DNA from: Zhengella sp020637775 | GTDB lineage: Bacteria; Pseudomonadota; Alphaproteobacteria; Rhizobiales; Rhizobiaceae | DNA length: 64,000 bases | Assembly (NCBI RefSeq): GCF_041397485.1 | Contig: NZ_JAWKWO010000001.1 | Span: 1,054,001-1,118,000, forward strand | Direction of reading: 5' to 3' | Shown here: positions 56,305 through 64,000 of the stretch, piece after piece | Layout: each line of letters opens with the position of its first letter | Position numbering within the stretch: position 1 is the first letter of the stretch | Position numbers and translations under genes: made by a program | The notes under the pieces: generated by a model | Told to the model about the DNA's origin: nothing | What the model saw: the letters and a program-made list of their open reading frames with translations, nothing else | The model's database searches: none

Positions 56305-57047
56305 GCACGATCCTCGAAACGGTGCCAGGCATTTTCCACATGGCCGATATGCGCGGCCATCGCCTTCTCCGCAGCATCCGACGCACCACGCAGGATGGCG
56401 TTCACGATGGCCGTATGTTCGCCATGCGAGGCGGCAAGCCGGCCGAGCGTGGAAAACTGGGCGCGGCGGAACGGCTGCACGCGAAGGCGGGTGGCAAAGG
56501 TCAGTTCCGCCAGATAGGCGTTGCGCGTGCCATGGTAGATGGCACCGTGAAATTCCTCGTTGGCGGATGTGTAGCCTGCCGTGTCTCCGGCCTGCACCAT
56601 CGCCTCCATGCGCAGGTGAAGCGCTTCCAGCGCCCGCCGTTCCGCAGGCGTCATGGTGGCGGCGCACAACCGTGCGCACAGCGCTTCCAGATGCCCCATC
56701 ACCGCGAACATGCCGTGCAGTTCCTCATCGTCCGGCTTTGTCACCAGCGCCTTGCAATGCGCCCGCTGCCGAACGAGGCCCGAGGAGGCGAGCTGGCGCA
56801 GCGCCTCACGCACCGGTGTGCGCGATACGCCGAATTCGGCCGCCAGCCCGCCTTCATCCAGTGAGGTGCCGGGCGGAATGAGGCCGCCGACGATGCGCCG
56901 GGCCAGTTCCAGCCGGATCAGGTCGGCGCAGGTACGGCTGTCGGATCGCTTCAAGAGGGTGTCACGCTTGGCGGAATCGGTCAGGGTTCGGCGATGATAC
57001 TGACATGGGCGGCGACGACACGCCAACCGTCTTCCATCCGCACCCAT
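56265..57047 (-). CDS. GntR-family (FCD) regulator
   Basis: A regulator with an N-terminal winged helix (AEFGVSRTPVREALRQLASSG) and an FCD ligand domain (EEFHGAIYHGTRNAYL). The true start is uncertain: the frame is open to an ATG at 57047, inside the preceding gene, but FCD proteins are usually about 230 residues, which fits a TTG at 56954. It is the last gene of the ureide operon and probably controls it and allophanate hydrolase through the nearby palindrome. Confidence 0.87.
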   Translation of the reverse strand: MGADGRRLACRRRPCQYHRRTLTDSAKRDTLLKRSDSRTCADLIRLELARRIVGGLIPPGTSLDEGGLAAEFGVSRTPVREALRQLASSGLVRQRAHCKALVTKPDDEELHGMFAVMGHLEALCARLCAATMTPAERRALEALHLRMEAMVQAGDTAGYTSANEEFHGAIYHGTRNAYLAELTFATRLRVQPFRRAQFSTLGRLAASHGEHTAIVNAILRGASDAAEKAMAAHIGHVENAWHRFEDRAQAGAAQKALQEP

Positions 57048-57364
57048 GTCTGCATCTGCCGCCCGACAAGCCCCGGCGCACTGGCGCGGTAGAACAGCGT
57101 CGAGGCGGTGGCGAAATCCGTCCCGAAGGTGGTGATGACCGTGCGCGCCAGATCGCGTTCAAGGTCATCGGACGGTTGTGTACGGCGGAAGGCCGCAACT
57201 TCCGCCGCACCATGCTGCTGCTCCGCAATGCCGTAGCGCACCACCCGCTCATCCTGCCAGAACAGCGCGTCCATTCCCGCCATGTCATTGGCGATGAAGG
57301 CTGCCTCGTAGCGCCGGAAGACCGTGGTCACTTCCGCCAGCGTGGCCGGATCGTTGACGATCAT
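56981..57364 (-). CDS. atzH: AtzH/HpxZ-like SnoaL-fold protein
   Basis: A 127-residue protein of the NTF2/SnoaL-like DUF3225 family that contains AtzH and HpxZ (early FRRYEAAFIANDMAGMDALF; late QMQTWVRMEDGWRVVAAHVS). AtzH has been linked to hydrolysis of dicarboxylated urea to allophanate in cyanuric acid breakdown, so a place beside AtzF and BiuH is sensible. The classical partners AtzG and AtzE are not in the window. It overlaps the MTHFS-like gene by four bases. Confidence 0.78.
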   Translation of the reverse strand: MIVNDPATLAEVTTVFRRYEAAFIANDMAGMDALFWQDERVVRYGIAEQQHGAAEVAAFRRTQPSDDLERDLARTVITTFGTDFATASTLFYRASAPGLVGRQMQTWVRMEDGWRVVAAHVSIIAEP

Positions 57365-58131
57365 GCCTGCCGCGCCTCCATGCGTTCGCGCAGCGCGCGC
57401 AGGAAGGGGATCTGCTCGAACTGGTCCTCCTGCACGAAATCCCAGGCCACGCCGGAAGGCCGAGGCGCGTCATTGCCGGTCACGATCAGTTCGGCTTCCG
57501 TGGCCACGAAGTCGAGCGGGCTGTCATGGGCCATCATGAACACTTTCTCATCGGGCACCAGTTGCGAGGAATGCACCGTGGTCGCCATCGGCGTCTGCGA
57601 CCCGATGATCCCCAGTTCGCGGAAGATGCCGGTTTCCAAGTCCGCGAACCCTGCCCCCTTGCCGGTGCGTCCGCCCGAGCGGCTGACCGCCACCGAGCCG
57701 ACGACGGCGAAGTCGATCGGCGCGACATCCTCGAAGCCGATCCGCTCTCCATGCATCATGTAGCCTTCGGACGTGGCCGCCAGTTCGAAGGAAACGCCCT
57801 TTTCCTTCAGCCTGGCCGGGTCGATGCGCAGATAGGGAAACTCCCTGGTCAGGTAAGGCACCGGCGCATAGAGCATCTTGCCCTCGTAGAGCGCGCGCAG
57901 CCGGATGGGGATCTGCGGCGGATCGGGATTGCATTTCACCACCTTCGCGCGTTTCCATGCCTCCGTCTGCGCCAGCCGCCAGGCTGCCATGTCGGCACCG
58001 ATGAAATTGGGAATGTGGCTCCAGGTCGGACCCATGGCCATGCCGCCGTCTTCCAGCGCGTCCCATACCGCGCCGCGCACGGCATCCTTGTCGCTGTTGC
58101 GCCCGGCCCAGCGGCCCGTCTTCTCACTCAT
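57361..58131 (-). CDS. 5-formyltetrahydrofolate cyclo-ligase-like protein
   Basis: A 256-residue protein of the MTHFS-domain family: HIPNFIGADMAAWRL, VVKCNPDPPQIPIR and GKMLYAPVPYL are recognisable. The family is distinct from the short canonical cyclo-ligase. It overlaps both neighbours (eight bases with the cysteine hydrolase, four with the AtzH-like gene), so it is part of the ureide operon. What a folate- or formyl-related protein does there is unclear; it may handle one-carbon units released from the substrate. Confidence 0.78.
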   Translation of the reverse strand: MSEKTGRWAGRNSDKDAVRGAVWDALEDGGMAMGPTWSHIPNFIGADMAAWRLAQTEAWKRAKVVKCNPDPPQIPIRLRALYEGKMLYAPVPYLTREFPYLRIDPARLKEKGVSFELAATSEGYMMHGERIGFEDVAPIDFAVVGSVAVSRSGGRTGKGAGFADLETGIFRELGIIGSQTPMATTVHSSQLVPDEKVFMMAHDSPLDFVATEAELIVTGNDAPRPSGVAWDFVQEDQFEQIPFLRALRERMEARQA

Positions 58132-58804
58132 TCGCCATTCCTTTTGTCAATGCGTCTTCGAGGTCTTCAAGGGCCGCCACCCAGCCCACAATCCCGCCCT
58201 GTGCCGTGATCATGGCGATCGCTGCCGCCTTGAACGCCGGGAAATAGCTTTCCGTGGCATCGCTGATCAGCAGGCACTCATAGCCCCGGTCATTGGCCTC
58301 GCGCATCGATGTCTGCACGCAGACCTCGGTCGTCACGCCCGCAAGGACCAGATGCGTGATGCCCCTAGCCTGAAACGTCTCGTGCAGGCCGGTCGCCCAG
58401 AACATGCCCTTGCCCGGCTTGTCGATCGCCAGTTCGCCGGCAAGCGGCGCAAGGTCGGCAACGATCGCATTGCCGGGTTCACCGGCGACCAGCAGCCGGC
58501 CCATCGGACCTTCCTCGCCGATCTTCACCGGCGCATCGCCGCGCGCGATCTTGGAGGGCGGGCAATCGGAAAGGTCGGGCCGGTGGGCTTCGCGCGTGTG
58601 GATCACCGGCCAGCCCTTTGCCCGGAACAGCCCGATCAGCCGCGCCGTGGCGGGAATGATGGCCGACAGGCGCGACACGTCATTGCCGAGCGCTTCGCCG
58701 AAGCCCCCCGGCTCGATGAAATCGCGCTGCATGTCGATGACCACCAGCGCCACATGCGCGGGATCGAAAGAATAATCATAGGGGTCCGCCCTGACTGCGA
58801 TCAT
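58124..58804 (-). CDS. Isochorismatase-like cysteine hydrolase (BiuH paralogue)
   Basis: A 226-residue cysteine hydrolase with catalytic triad D24 (VIDMQRDF), K129 (IDKPGKG) and C162 (GVTTEVCVQT). It is clearly related to the BiuH gene of the same operon, sharing TREAHRPDLSD and MREANDRGYECLL, but has diverged around the substrate pocket. The natural substrate is probably another amide or ureide. The start at 58804 is preferred over 58831. Confidence 0.85.
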   Translation of the reverse strand: MIAVRADPYDYSFDPAHVALVVIDMQRDFIEPGGFGEALGNDVSRLSAIIPATARLIGLFRAKGWPVIHTREAHRPDLSDCPPSKIARGDAPVKIGEEGPMGRLLVAGEPGNAIVADLAPLAGELAIDKPGKGMFWATGLHETFQARGITHLVLAGVTTEVCVQTSMREANDRGYECLLISDATESYFPAFKAAAIAMITAQGGIVGWVAALEDLEDALTKGMANE

Positions 58805-58805
58805 C

Positions 58806-60371
58806 TCAATGCCCCGCCATGTGCGCGCCAATGGTGTTGCGGTCGGTCTCGCCGATGGGCGCGACGTGGGTGATCCGCCCCTCCGACATCACCGCCACCC
58901 GGTCTGACAGTTCCAGGATCTCGTCGAGATCCTCGGAGACCAGCAGGACTGCCGCGCCCCGGTTGCGCTGGTCGATGATCTGGGCGCGAATTTCGGCGAC
59001 CGAGGCGAAATCGAGCCCGAAACACGGATTGGCGACGATCAGCACCTCGACATCGCCCGACAGTTCCCGCGCCAGCACGGCCCGTTGCACATTGCCGCCC
59101 GACAGGTTCTCGATCGGCGTTTCCGGCGACGGCGTCTTGACCCGGTAGCGCGCGATCAGTCCGGCGGCCTTGTCGCGCATGGCATGGGGCTTCAGCCACC
59201 ATCCGAGGCTGGCCAGCGGCGGCTTGTCGAAGGAACGGAAGGCGATGTTCTCGGCCACGCTCATGCGCCGCACGGCGGCGTTGCGCAACGGCTCTTCCGG
59301 CAGGCCGAACACCTTGAACCGGTCGAAATCGGCACGCCGCGATTCGAACGGCTTGCCATTGATGAAGATACGCCCGTCCTTCAGCGGCCGCTGGCCGGAA
59401 ATGCCTTCCACCAGTTCCGATTGCCCATTGCCTGAAACACCCGCGATACCGAGAATCTCGCCACCGCGGATTTTCAGGCTGACCGCCTCCACCGCCGGCA
59501 GTCCCTCGTTGTCGTCGACGAACAGGCCGGCCAGTTCCAGCAGCGTGCCGCTCTGCACATCGGCCACCCGCGCCGCGCTCTTGCGGATCTCGGTCTCGCC
59601 GATCATCATCCGCGACATCTCGTCCGTGGAAACCTCGCCCACCGTGCCGCCGCCCACATAGGCACCGCGCCGCAGCACCGAGAACCGGTCTGCAAAGGCA
59701 TTCACCTCGCGGAACTTGTGCGTGATCATCAGCACCGTGATGTCGCCGGCGCGCGCCATGTCGTGCAGCAGGCCCAGCACCTCGTCGGCCTCGCCCGGCG
59801 TCAGCACCGATGTCGGCTCGTCCAGGATCAGGAAATGCTGGTCGAGATAGAGCTGCTTGAGGATTTCCAGCTTCTGCTTCTCGCCCGCCGACAGTCCGGA
59901 CACCGGCTCGTCCAGCGGCACGCGGAACGGCATGCGCTCCATGAAGGCGTCCAGCGCCTGCCGCTCCTTCGTCCAGTCGATGATGGCGGGAACGTCGGCC
60001 CGCGAGATCACCATGTTTTCCGCAGCCGTCAGGCAGGGCACGAGCGTGAAATGCTGGTAGACCATGCCGATGCCACTGGCGCGCGCGTCATGGGGCGAGC
60101 GGATCACCGTCTCCTGCCCGTTGACCAGCAATTGCCCGCGCGTCGGCTGGTAGAAGCCCATGATGCACTTGACGAGCGTGGACTTGCCCGCGCCGTTCTC
60201 GCCAAGAAGCGCGTGAAATTCCCCCGGCTCGATGCGGATCGAGACATCGTCCAGAGCGGTCAGGGATCCGAACACCTTGGTCATGCCGACGGTTTCCAGG
60301 CCGAAACCGCGCTTAGCCGGCGCGGCACCTGTCGCCGCGCCGGCGGATACGGGAGCCACCTGCGCATCCAT
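58806..60371 (-). CDS. BMP-type ABC transporter ATPase of the ureide operon
   Basis: A 521-residue two-cassette ATPase. Cassette 1 is canonical (GENGAGKST, LSAGEKQKLEILK, LILDEPTSVL). Cassette 2 has GVSGNGQSEL in place of a P-loop and VANPCFGLDFA where relatives read ANPTRGLDVG, so its nucleotide site is unusual. It lies between the two cysteine hydrolase genes; its start overlaps the biuH stop (TGATG). Confidence 0.9.
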   Translation of the reverse strand: MDAQVAPVSAGAATGAAPAKRGFGLETVGMTKVFGSLTALDDVSIRIEPGEFHALLGENGAGKSTLVKCIMGFYQPTRGQLLVNGQETVIRSPHDARASGIGMVYQHFTLVPCLTAAENMVISRADVPAIIDWTKERQALDAFMERMPFRVPLDEPVSGLSAGEKQKLEILKQLYLDQHFLILDEPTSVLTPGEADEVLGLLHDMARAGDITVLMITHKFREVNAFADRFSVLRRGAYVGGGTVGEVSTDEMSRMMIGETEIRKSAARVADVQSGTLLELAGLFVDDNEGLPAVEAVSLKIRGGEILGIAGVSGNGQSELVEGISGQRPLKDGRIFINGKPFESRRADFDRFKVFGLPEEPLRNAAVRRMSVAENIAFRSFDKPPLASLGWWLKPHAMRDKAAGLIARYRVKTPSPETPIENLSGGNVQRAVLARELSGDVEVLIVANPCFGLDFASVAEIRAQIIDQRNRGAAVLLVSEDLDEILELSDRVAVMSEGRITHVAPIGETDRNTIGAHMAGH

Positions 60372-61084
60372 CACAAGGCCTCCAATACGTCCAGCAGGTC
60401 CGCGCTGGTGGCAACCGCGCCGAACACGCCGCCCTGCATCTTCACCATGTCGATGGCGGCCAGGTGGTTTTCGAGCTTGGTGGCGCCGCAACAATCCTCC
60501 AGCAGCAGGCATTCGAAGCCACGGTCATTGGCCTCGCGCATGGTGGTGTGAACGCAGACATCGGTGGTGATGCCGGTGAGCACGATGTTGCGGATGCCGC
60601 GCGTCCGCAGCAGCATTTCCAGGTCCGTGGCGCAGAACGAGCCCTTGCCCGGCTTGTCGATGACCGGCTCGCCGGCTTGCGGCGCCAGTTCCGGGATGAT
60701 CTCCCAGCCCGGCTCGCCGCGTACCAGGATCTTGCCGCAGGGCCCGGGGTCGCCGATGCCCGCGCCGATGCGCCGCGAGCGCCAGCGCTTGTTGGCCGGC
60801 AGGTCGGAAAGGTCCGGCCGGTGCCCTTCGCGGGTGTGGATGATGGTGAAGCCCTTGGCCCGCATCGCCGCCAGCACGCGCCGGATCGGCTCGATCGGCG
60901 CGCGCGTCAGCGACAGGTCATAGCCCATGGCATCGACATAGCCGCCCTTGCCGCAGAAATCGGTCTGCATGTCGATGATGACAAGCGCGGTGTTTTCCGG
61001 CCTGAGATCGCCGTCATAGGGCCAGCCATAGGGATCGGCCTTGACCGGGCCGGGCTTCGCTTCCGTCTCAACGATGGCATCCAT
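60371..61084 (-). CDS. biuH: Biuret amidohydrolase
   Basis: A 237-residue cysteine hydrolase very similar in pattern to biuret hydrolase of Rhizobium: DPYGWPY near the N-terminus, IIDMQTDFCGKGGYVDAMGY, ANKRWRSRRIGAGIGDPGP and a catalytic triad D38, K144, C177. It converts biuret to allophanate and ammonia. The start at 61084 lies five bases after the formamidase stop. With AtzF it completes biuret degradation to ammonia and CO2. Confidence 0.92.
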   Translation of the reverse strand: MDAIVETEAKPGPVKADPYGWPYDGDLRPENTALVIIDMQTDFCGKGGYVDAMGYDLSLTRAPIEPIRRVLAAMRAKGFTIIHTREGHRPDLSDLPANKRWRSRRIGAGIGDPGPCGKILVRGEPGWEIIPELAPQAGEPVIDKPGKGSFCATDLEMLLRTRGIRNIVLTGITTDVCVHTTMREANDRGFECLLLEDCCGATKLENHLAAIDMVKMQGGVFGAVATSADLLDVLEAL

Positions 61085-61089
61085 GGGGT

Positions 61090-62106
61090 TTACTCCGCCG
61101 CCTGTTTCGCGCTTTGGCCATATTTGCGTGTCGGGCGCGCAAATCCGCTCGGCGTCCCGTCGGTGACCACGACCTCGTCTTCCCAGGGCAGCCGGTAGCG
61201 GCCCGCCACCATGTCCTGCATGAACGTGTAGGGGCAGTCCTGTGCCCCGCCGAGCACGGCCGTGTAGCCGCGATGGCCGAGCTGGTAGATGTTGTTTTCC
61301 ACGCCCCAGTGCTTGCGTGCCTCGCGCACCAGGTCCGGGCGCACCTCCGCCGTGATGATCTCGTCGGCCCGCCCCGTCGTGCCATGTGCGATGACTGTGC
61401 CGTCGAAATTGACGATCATCCCCTCGCCCATGGAATCGAACGTGCCGTCCGAACCGCACATGCAGACATTGGCCGTGACCATCAGGTTCTGGAAGGCATT
61501 GGCCTGGTTGGTGAACCGCCACGACTCGCGGATCGGCGCGGTATAGCCGGCCGTGCGCAACATGATCTCGGCACCCTTGTAGGCGCATTCGCGCGCCATC
61601 TCCGGGAACATGCCGTCATGGCAGATGATGAGGGCGAGCTTCGCCCCCTTCGGCCCGTCGATGACCGGAATGCCCAGATCGCCCGGCTCCCACGGCTCCA
61701 CCGGCACCCAGGGATGGAGCTTGCGGTAATAGAGCGTCAAGTCTCCCTGGTCGTCGATCACGAGACCGGAATTGTACGGATTGCCGTCCGGATTGTACTC
61801 CATGATGGAGAAACAGCCCCAGATCGCATTGTCCTTGCAGGCCTGCTTGAAGGCCGCCACTTCCGGTCCGTCCAGCGCGCACATGATGTCGGGATTGGTA
61901 TCCATGGACAGGCCGTGCAGAGCGTATTCGGGAAAGACCACGAGGTCCATCGTGCCCATGTTGCGCCGCGCCTTGGCGACCATGGCAACGATCCTGTCGG
62001 TCTGCGCCTTCAGATCCGCCGGCGTCTCGACGACGGGAAGCTGCAATTGCACCAGCCCGATCACCACGCCGTTGGGTGTCTTGTTCAGTCCGCCGAGCGC
62101 ACTCAT
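61090..62106 (-). CDS. amiF: Formamidase (AmiF type nitrilase)
   Basis: A 338-residue nitrilase-superfamily amidase, length as in formamidase, with triad E60 (VFPEYALHG), K129 (YYRKLHPW) and C162 (IICHDGMFPE). It hydrolyses formamide to formate and ammonia in characterised relatives. It lies between the permease genes and biuH with short gaps, so it probably acts on an imported or pathway-derived small amide. Confidence 0.9.
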   Translation of the reverse strand: MSALGGLNKTPNGVVIGLVQLQLPVVETPADLKAQTDRIVAMVAKARRNMGTMDLVVFPEYALHGLSMDTNPDIMCALDGPEVAAFKQACKDNAIWGCFSIMEYNPDGNPYNSGLVIDDQGDLTLYYRKLHPWVPVEPWEPGDLGIPVIDGPKGAKLALIICHDGMFPEMARECAYKGAEIMLRTAGYTAPIRESWRFTNQANAFQNLMVTANVCMCGSDGTFDSMGEGMIVNFDGTVIAHGTTGRADEIITAEVRPDLVREARKHWGVENNIYQLGHRGYTAVLGGAQDCPYTFMQDMVAGRYRLPWEDEVVVTDGTPSGFARPTRKYGQSAKQAAE

Positions 62107-62116
62107 GGCTTGCCTC

Positions 62117-63037
62117 CTATTTGACGATGGACAATTCGCCCGGCGCGGCCCGCGCCGCCGCGTTGGAACGCGCCGTGGCGATCATGATGAAAAGGGTGAG
62201 GATGTAGGGAGCGGCGTTGAAGAAGTAGTAGCCCTGGCTGATGCCCACCGACTGAAGGGCCGGACCGATGGCGCCCGCCGCCCCGAACAGCAGCGCGGCG
62301 AGAATGCAGCGGATCGGGTTCCAGCGCGCGAAGATGACCAGCGCCACCGCCATCAGCCCCTGGCCCGATGACAGGCCCTCGTTCCACGAACCGGGATAGG
62401 ACAGCGACAGGAAGGCCCCGCCCGCTCCGGCCAGGAAGCCGCCAAGTCCGGTCGCCATCACCCGCACCGCGACCGGGTTGACGCCCATGGCGCGCGCCGC
62501 CGGTTCGCTGTCGCCGGTCATGCGCAGGATCAGCCCCCAGCGGGTATTGCCCAGCGCCCACCACATGGCGACCGCCACACCGATGCCGATGAAGAACAGC
62601 GGGTTGATCTCCAGCGCCTTTTCCAGCGCCGGGTTCGATGACCAGCCGCCCAGCGGCAGGGCCTCCAGGCGCGGCGCCGAAGGCTGGATATACGGTTTGC
62701 CGAAAAAGAAGGCGACGCCGGTGCCGAAACTCATCATGGCAATGCCGACGGCAATGTCATTGACCCGTGGCAGGCTGCAGATGGCGCCATGCATGATGCC
62801 CAGGAAAATGCCCGACACTCCGGCCGCCAGTACGCCCAGCCAGGGCGATCCGGTCTGGTAGGACAGCGCATAGGCGACCATGGCGCCAAGTACGAGCGTG
62901 CCCTCCAGCCCCAGGTTGATGCGCCCCGACTTCTCCGTCAGCGTTTCGCCCAGCGCCACGAACATGAACGGCGTCGAAACCCGGATGGCGCCGCCCAGCA
63001 TGGCGATCAGGATGGTGGCAAGCGCGTCCTCGCTCAT
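62117..63037 (-). CDS. BMP-type ABC permease 2 of the ureide operon
   Basis: A 306-residue BPD_transp_2 permease with about eight hydrophobic segments and the family stretch GRINLGLEGTLVLGAMVA near residue 38. It overlaps permease 1 by four bases and precedes formamidase by ten. Confidence 0.9.
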   Translation of the reverse strand: MSEDALATILIAMLGGAIRVSTPFMFVALGETLTEKSGRINLGLEGTLVLGAMVAYALSYQTGSPWLGVLAAGVSGIFLGIMHGAICSLPRVNDIAVGIAMMSFGTGVAFFFGKPYIQPSAPRLEALPLGGWSSNPALEKALEINPLFFIGIGVAVAMWWALGNTRWGLILRMTGDSEPAARAMGVNPVAVRVMATGLGGFLAGAGGAFLSLSYPGSWNEGLSSGQGLMAVALVIFARWNPIRCILAALLFGAAGAIGPALQSVGISQGYYFFNAAPYILTLFIMIATARSNAAARAAPGELSIVK

Positions 63038-64000
63038 GTCCGGTCACTCGCAATTGTCGGTTTGAAGATGGCGAAGCGGCCATGCAGCGTCTCGCTGGCC
63101 AGCAGGACCACGAAGATGATGCCCTGCAACACCAGAGCCGTGGCGTCCGGCATGTCCATGCGCCGCTGGATCAGCCCGCCCGATGCCTCGATGGCGCCGA
63201 ACATGATGGCGACCGGCACGATGACCAGCGGGTTGTGCCGCGCGACGAAGGAAACGAGAATGCCGGTAAAGCCGTAGCCGGCCACCAGCGAGGCATTCGC
63301 CTGGCCGTGAATGGCAGCGACCTCGTAGAAACCGGCCAGCCCCGCCGCCGCGCCGGCAATGGCCGAACAGGCTACGATCAGCTTGCCGACCGGCAGGCCC
63401 TGGGCGAGCGCGGCGCGCGGATTGCCGCCCGTCACCCGCGCTGCGAAGCCGAAGGTCGTGCGCGCCATCAGGAGATAGAGCAGCACCGCCAGCACGATGC
63501 CGGCCACCAGCCCCCAATGCACGTCGGTGCCGGGGATGGCGCCGACCATGTAGTCCTTGCCGATGGGCATGGTCGAGGGCTTGTTCTGCGAGGCAGGGTC
63601 GCGCAACACGCCTTCCACGAAGAAATTCATGATGGCGATGGCGATATAGGTCAAAAGCAGTGTCGAGATCGTTTCGTTGACGCCGCGCGCATGGCGAAGC
63701 CAGCCGGCGATCGCGTTCCATCCGGCCCCCGCCGCCATGGCCAGCGCGGCCATCAGCACGAGCGTGATGGCCACAGGCACGCCGGAAGAGACCAGCGGAA
63801 TGGCGATGGCCGCCGCGGCGAAGCCACCCAGCACCAGCGCGCCTTCCGCGCCGATCATGGTCAGCCCGATCTGCGCCGGTATGGCGAAGGCAAGCCCGGT
63901 CAGGATCAGCGGCGCGGAGCGCTGCAACGTGTTCTGGAAGGAGAAGGACGTGCCGAACCCGCCGCGCCAGACAAGCTGGAAGAACTCCACCGGACTCTTG
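63034..64000 (-). CDS. BMP-type ABC permease 1 of the ureide operon (5' end outside window)
   Basis: At least 322 residues of a BPD_transp_2 permease, including LTMIGAEGALVLGGFAAAA and NETISTLLLTYIAIAIMNFF. The frame runs off the window edge without a stop. A GTG at 63990 is a possible start, but homologues usually have another 20-40 residues. The substrate-binding protein gene is expected upstream, beyond 64000. Confidence 0.88.
   Translation of the reverse strand, partial: KSPVEFFQLVWRGGFGTSFSFQNTLQRSAPLILTGLAFAIPAQIGLTMIGAEGALVLGGFAAAAIAIPLVSSGVPVAITLVLMAALAMAAGAGWNAIAGWLRHARGVNETISTLLLTYIAIAIMNFFVEGVLRDPASQNKPSTMPIGKDYMVGAIPGTDVHWGLVAGIVLAVLLYLLMARTTFGFAARVTGGNPRAALAQGLPVGKLIVACSAIAGAAAGLAGFYEVAAIHGQANASLVAGYGFTGILVSFVARHNPLVIVPVAIMFGAIEASGGLIQRRMDMPDATALVLQGIIFVVLLASETLHGRFAIFKPTIASDRT

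Overview
The window is high-GC, gene-dense chromosomal DNA from an alphaproteobacterium. Several features point to the Hyphomicrobiales (Rhizobiales), probably a Phyllobacteriaceae-like lineage: a RibBX-type riboflavin enzyme, a cysteine-free Mur-like regulator beside sitABCD, a DUF3333-type PstA, a close BiuH homologue, and a palindromic GCAATTCC...GGAATTGC element of the kind scattered through these genomes. The family placement is inference. No insertion sequence, prophage, integrase or CRISPR array is visible, and nearly all coding space is explained.

Layout. 17-2969: N-acetylglutaminylglutamine amide osmolyte genes (synthetase and M42-type hydrolase). 3090-3166: tRNA-Arg(CCU). 3500-8130: periplasmic nitrate reductase napEFDABC. 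8246-10500: acyl-CoA dehydrogenase and CaiB-type CoA-transferase. 10588-21066: an aromatic-acid cluster of phthalate 4,5-dioxygenase type (oxygenase, reductase, dihydrodiol dehydrogenase, decarboxylase), a MarR regulator, a TAXI-TRAP transporter, an EamA exporter and a class II aldolase or decarboxylase. Four copies of a TTAG-N4-CTAA operator tie these transcription units together. 21068-22699: palindromic repeats, a CDF metal exporter behind a MerR-type promoter, and thioredoxin 2. 22771-26853: a Fur-superfamily (Mur-like) repressor divergent from the sitABCD Mn/Fe importer, with several palindromes between them. 26879-34020: RibBX, a cytosine-deaminase-like hydrolase and a complete BMP-type nucleobase/nucleoside ABC importer. 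34242-35560: small lipoprotein and AbrB-family membrane protein. 35721-43016: a cobalamin riboswitch in front of btuB-btuF-btuC-btuD-exbB-exbD-exbD-tonB. 43050-49366: pstSCAB-phoU-phoB behind a triple Pho box. 49728-53499: a 1238-residue five-PAS hybrid histidine kinase. 53636-54289: alpha/beta hydrolase. 54348-64000: a biuret/ureide nitrogen-scavenging locus. It has allophanate hydrolase behind a consensus sigma-54 promoter, divided by the terminus of a convergent operon encoding a GntR regulator, an AtzH-like protein, an MTHFS-like protein, two cysteine hydrolases (one BiuH), formamidase and a BMP-type ABC importer whose binding protein lies beyond the window.

How it works together. Most of the window is about nutrient capture under limitation: Mn/Fe (sit), phosphate (pst/pho), B12 (btu with its own TonB motor), nucleobases, biuret-like ureides, and an aromatic acid, plus nitrate respiration or redox balancing by Nap. 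The two least-described pieces are the TTAG-N4-CTAA regulon and the ureide operon. The regulon joins an aromatic ring-cleaving-preparation pathway to a TAXI-TRAP transporter. The ureide operon packs BiuH, a BiuH paralogue, formamidase and a 5-formyltetrahydrofolate cyclo-ligase-like protein with a dedicated importer.
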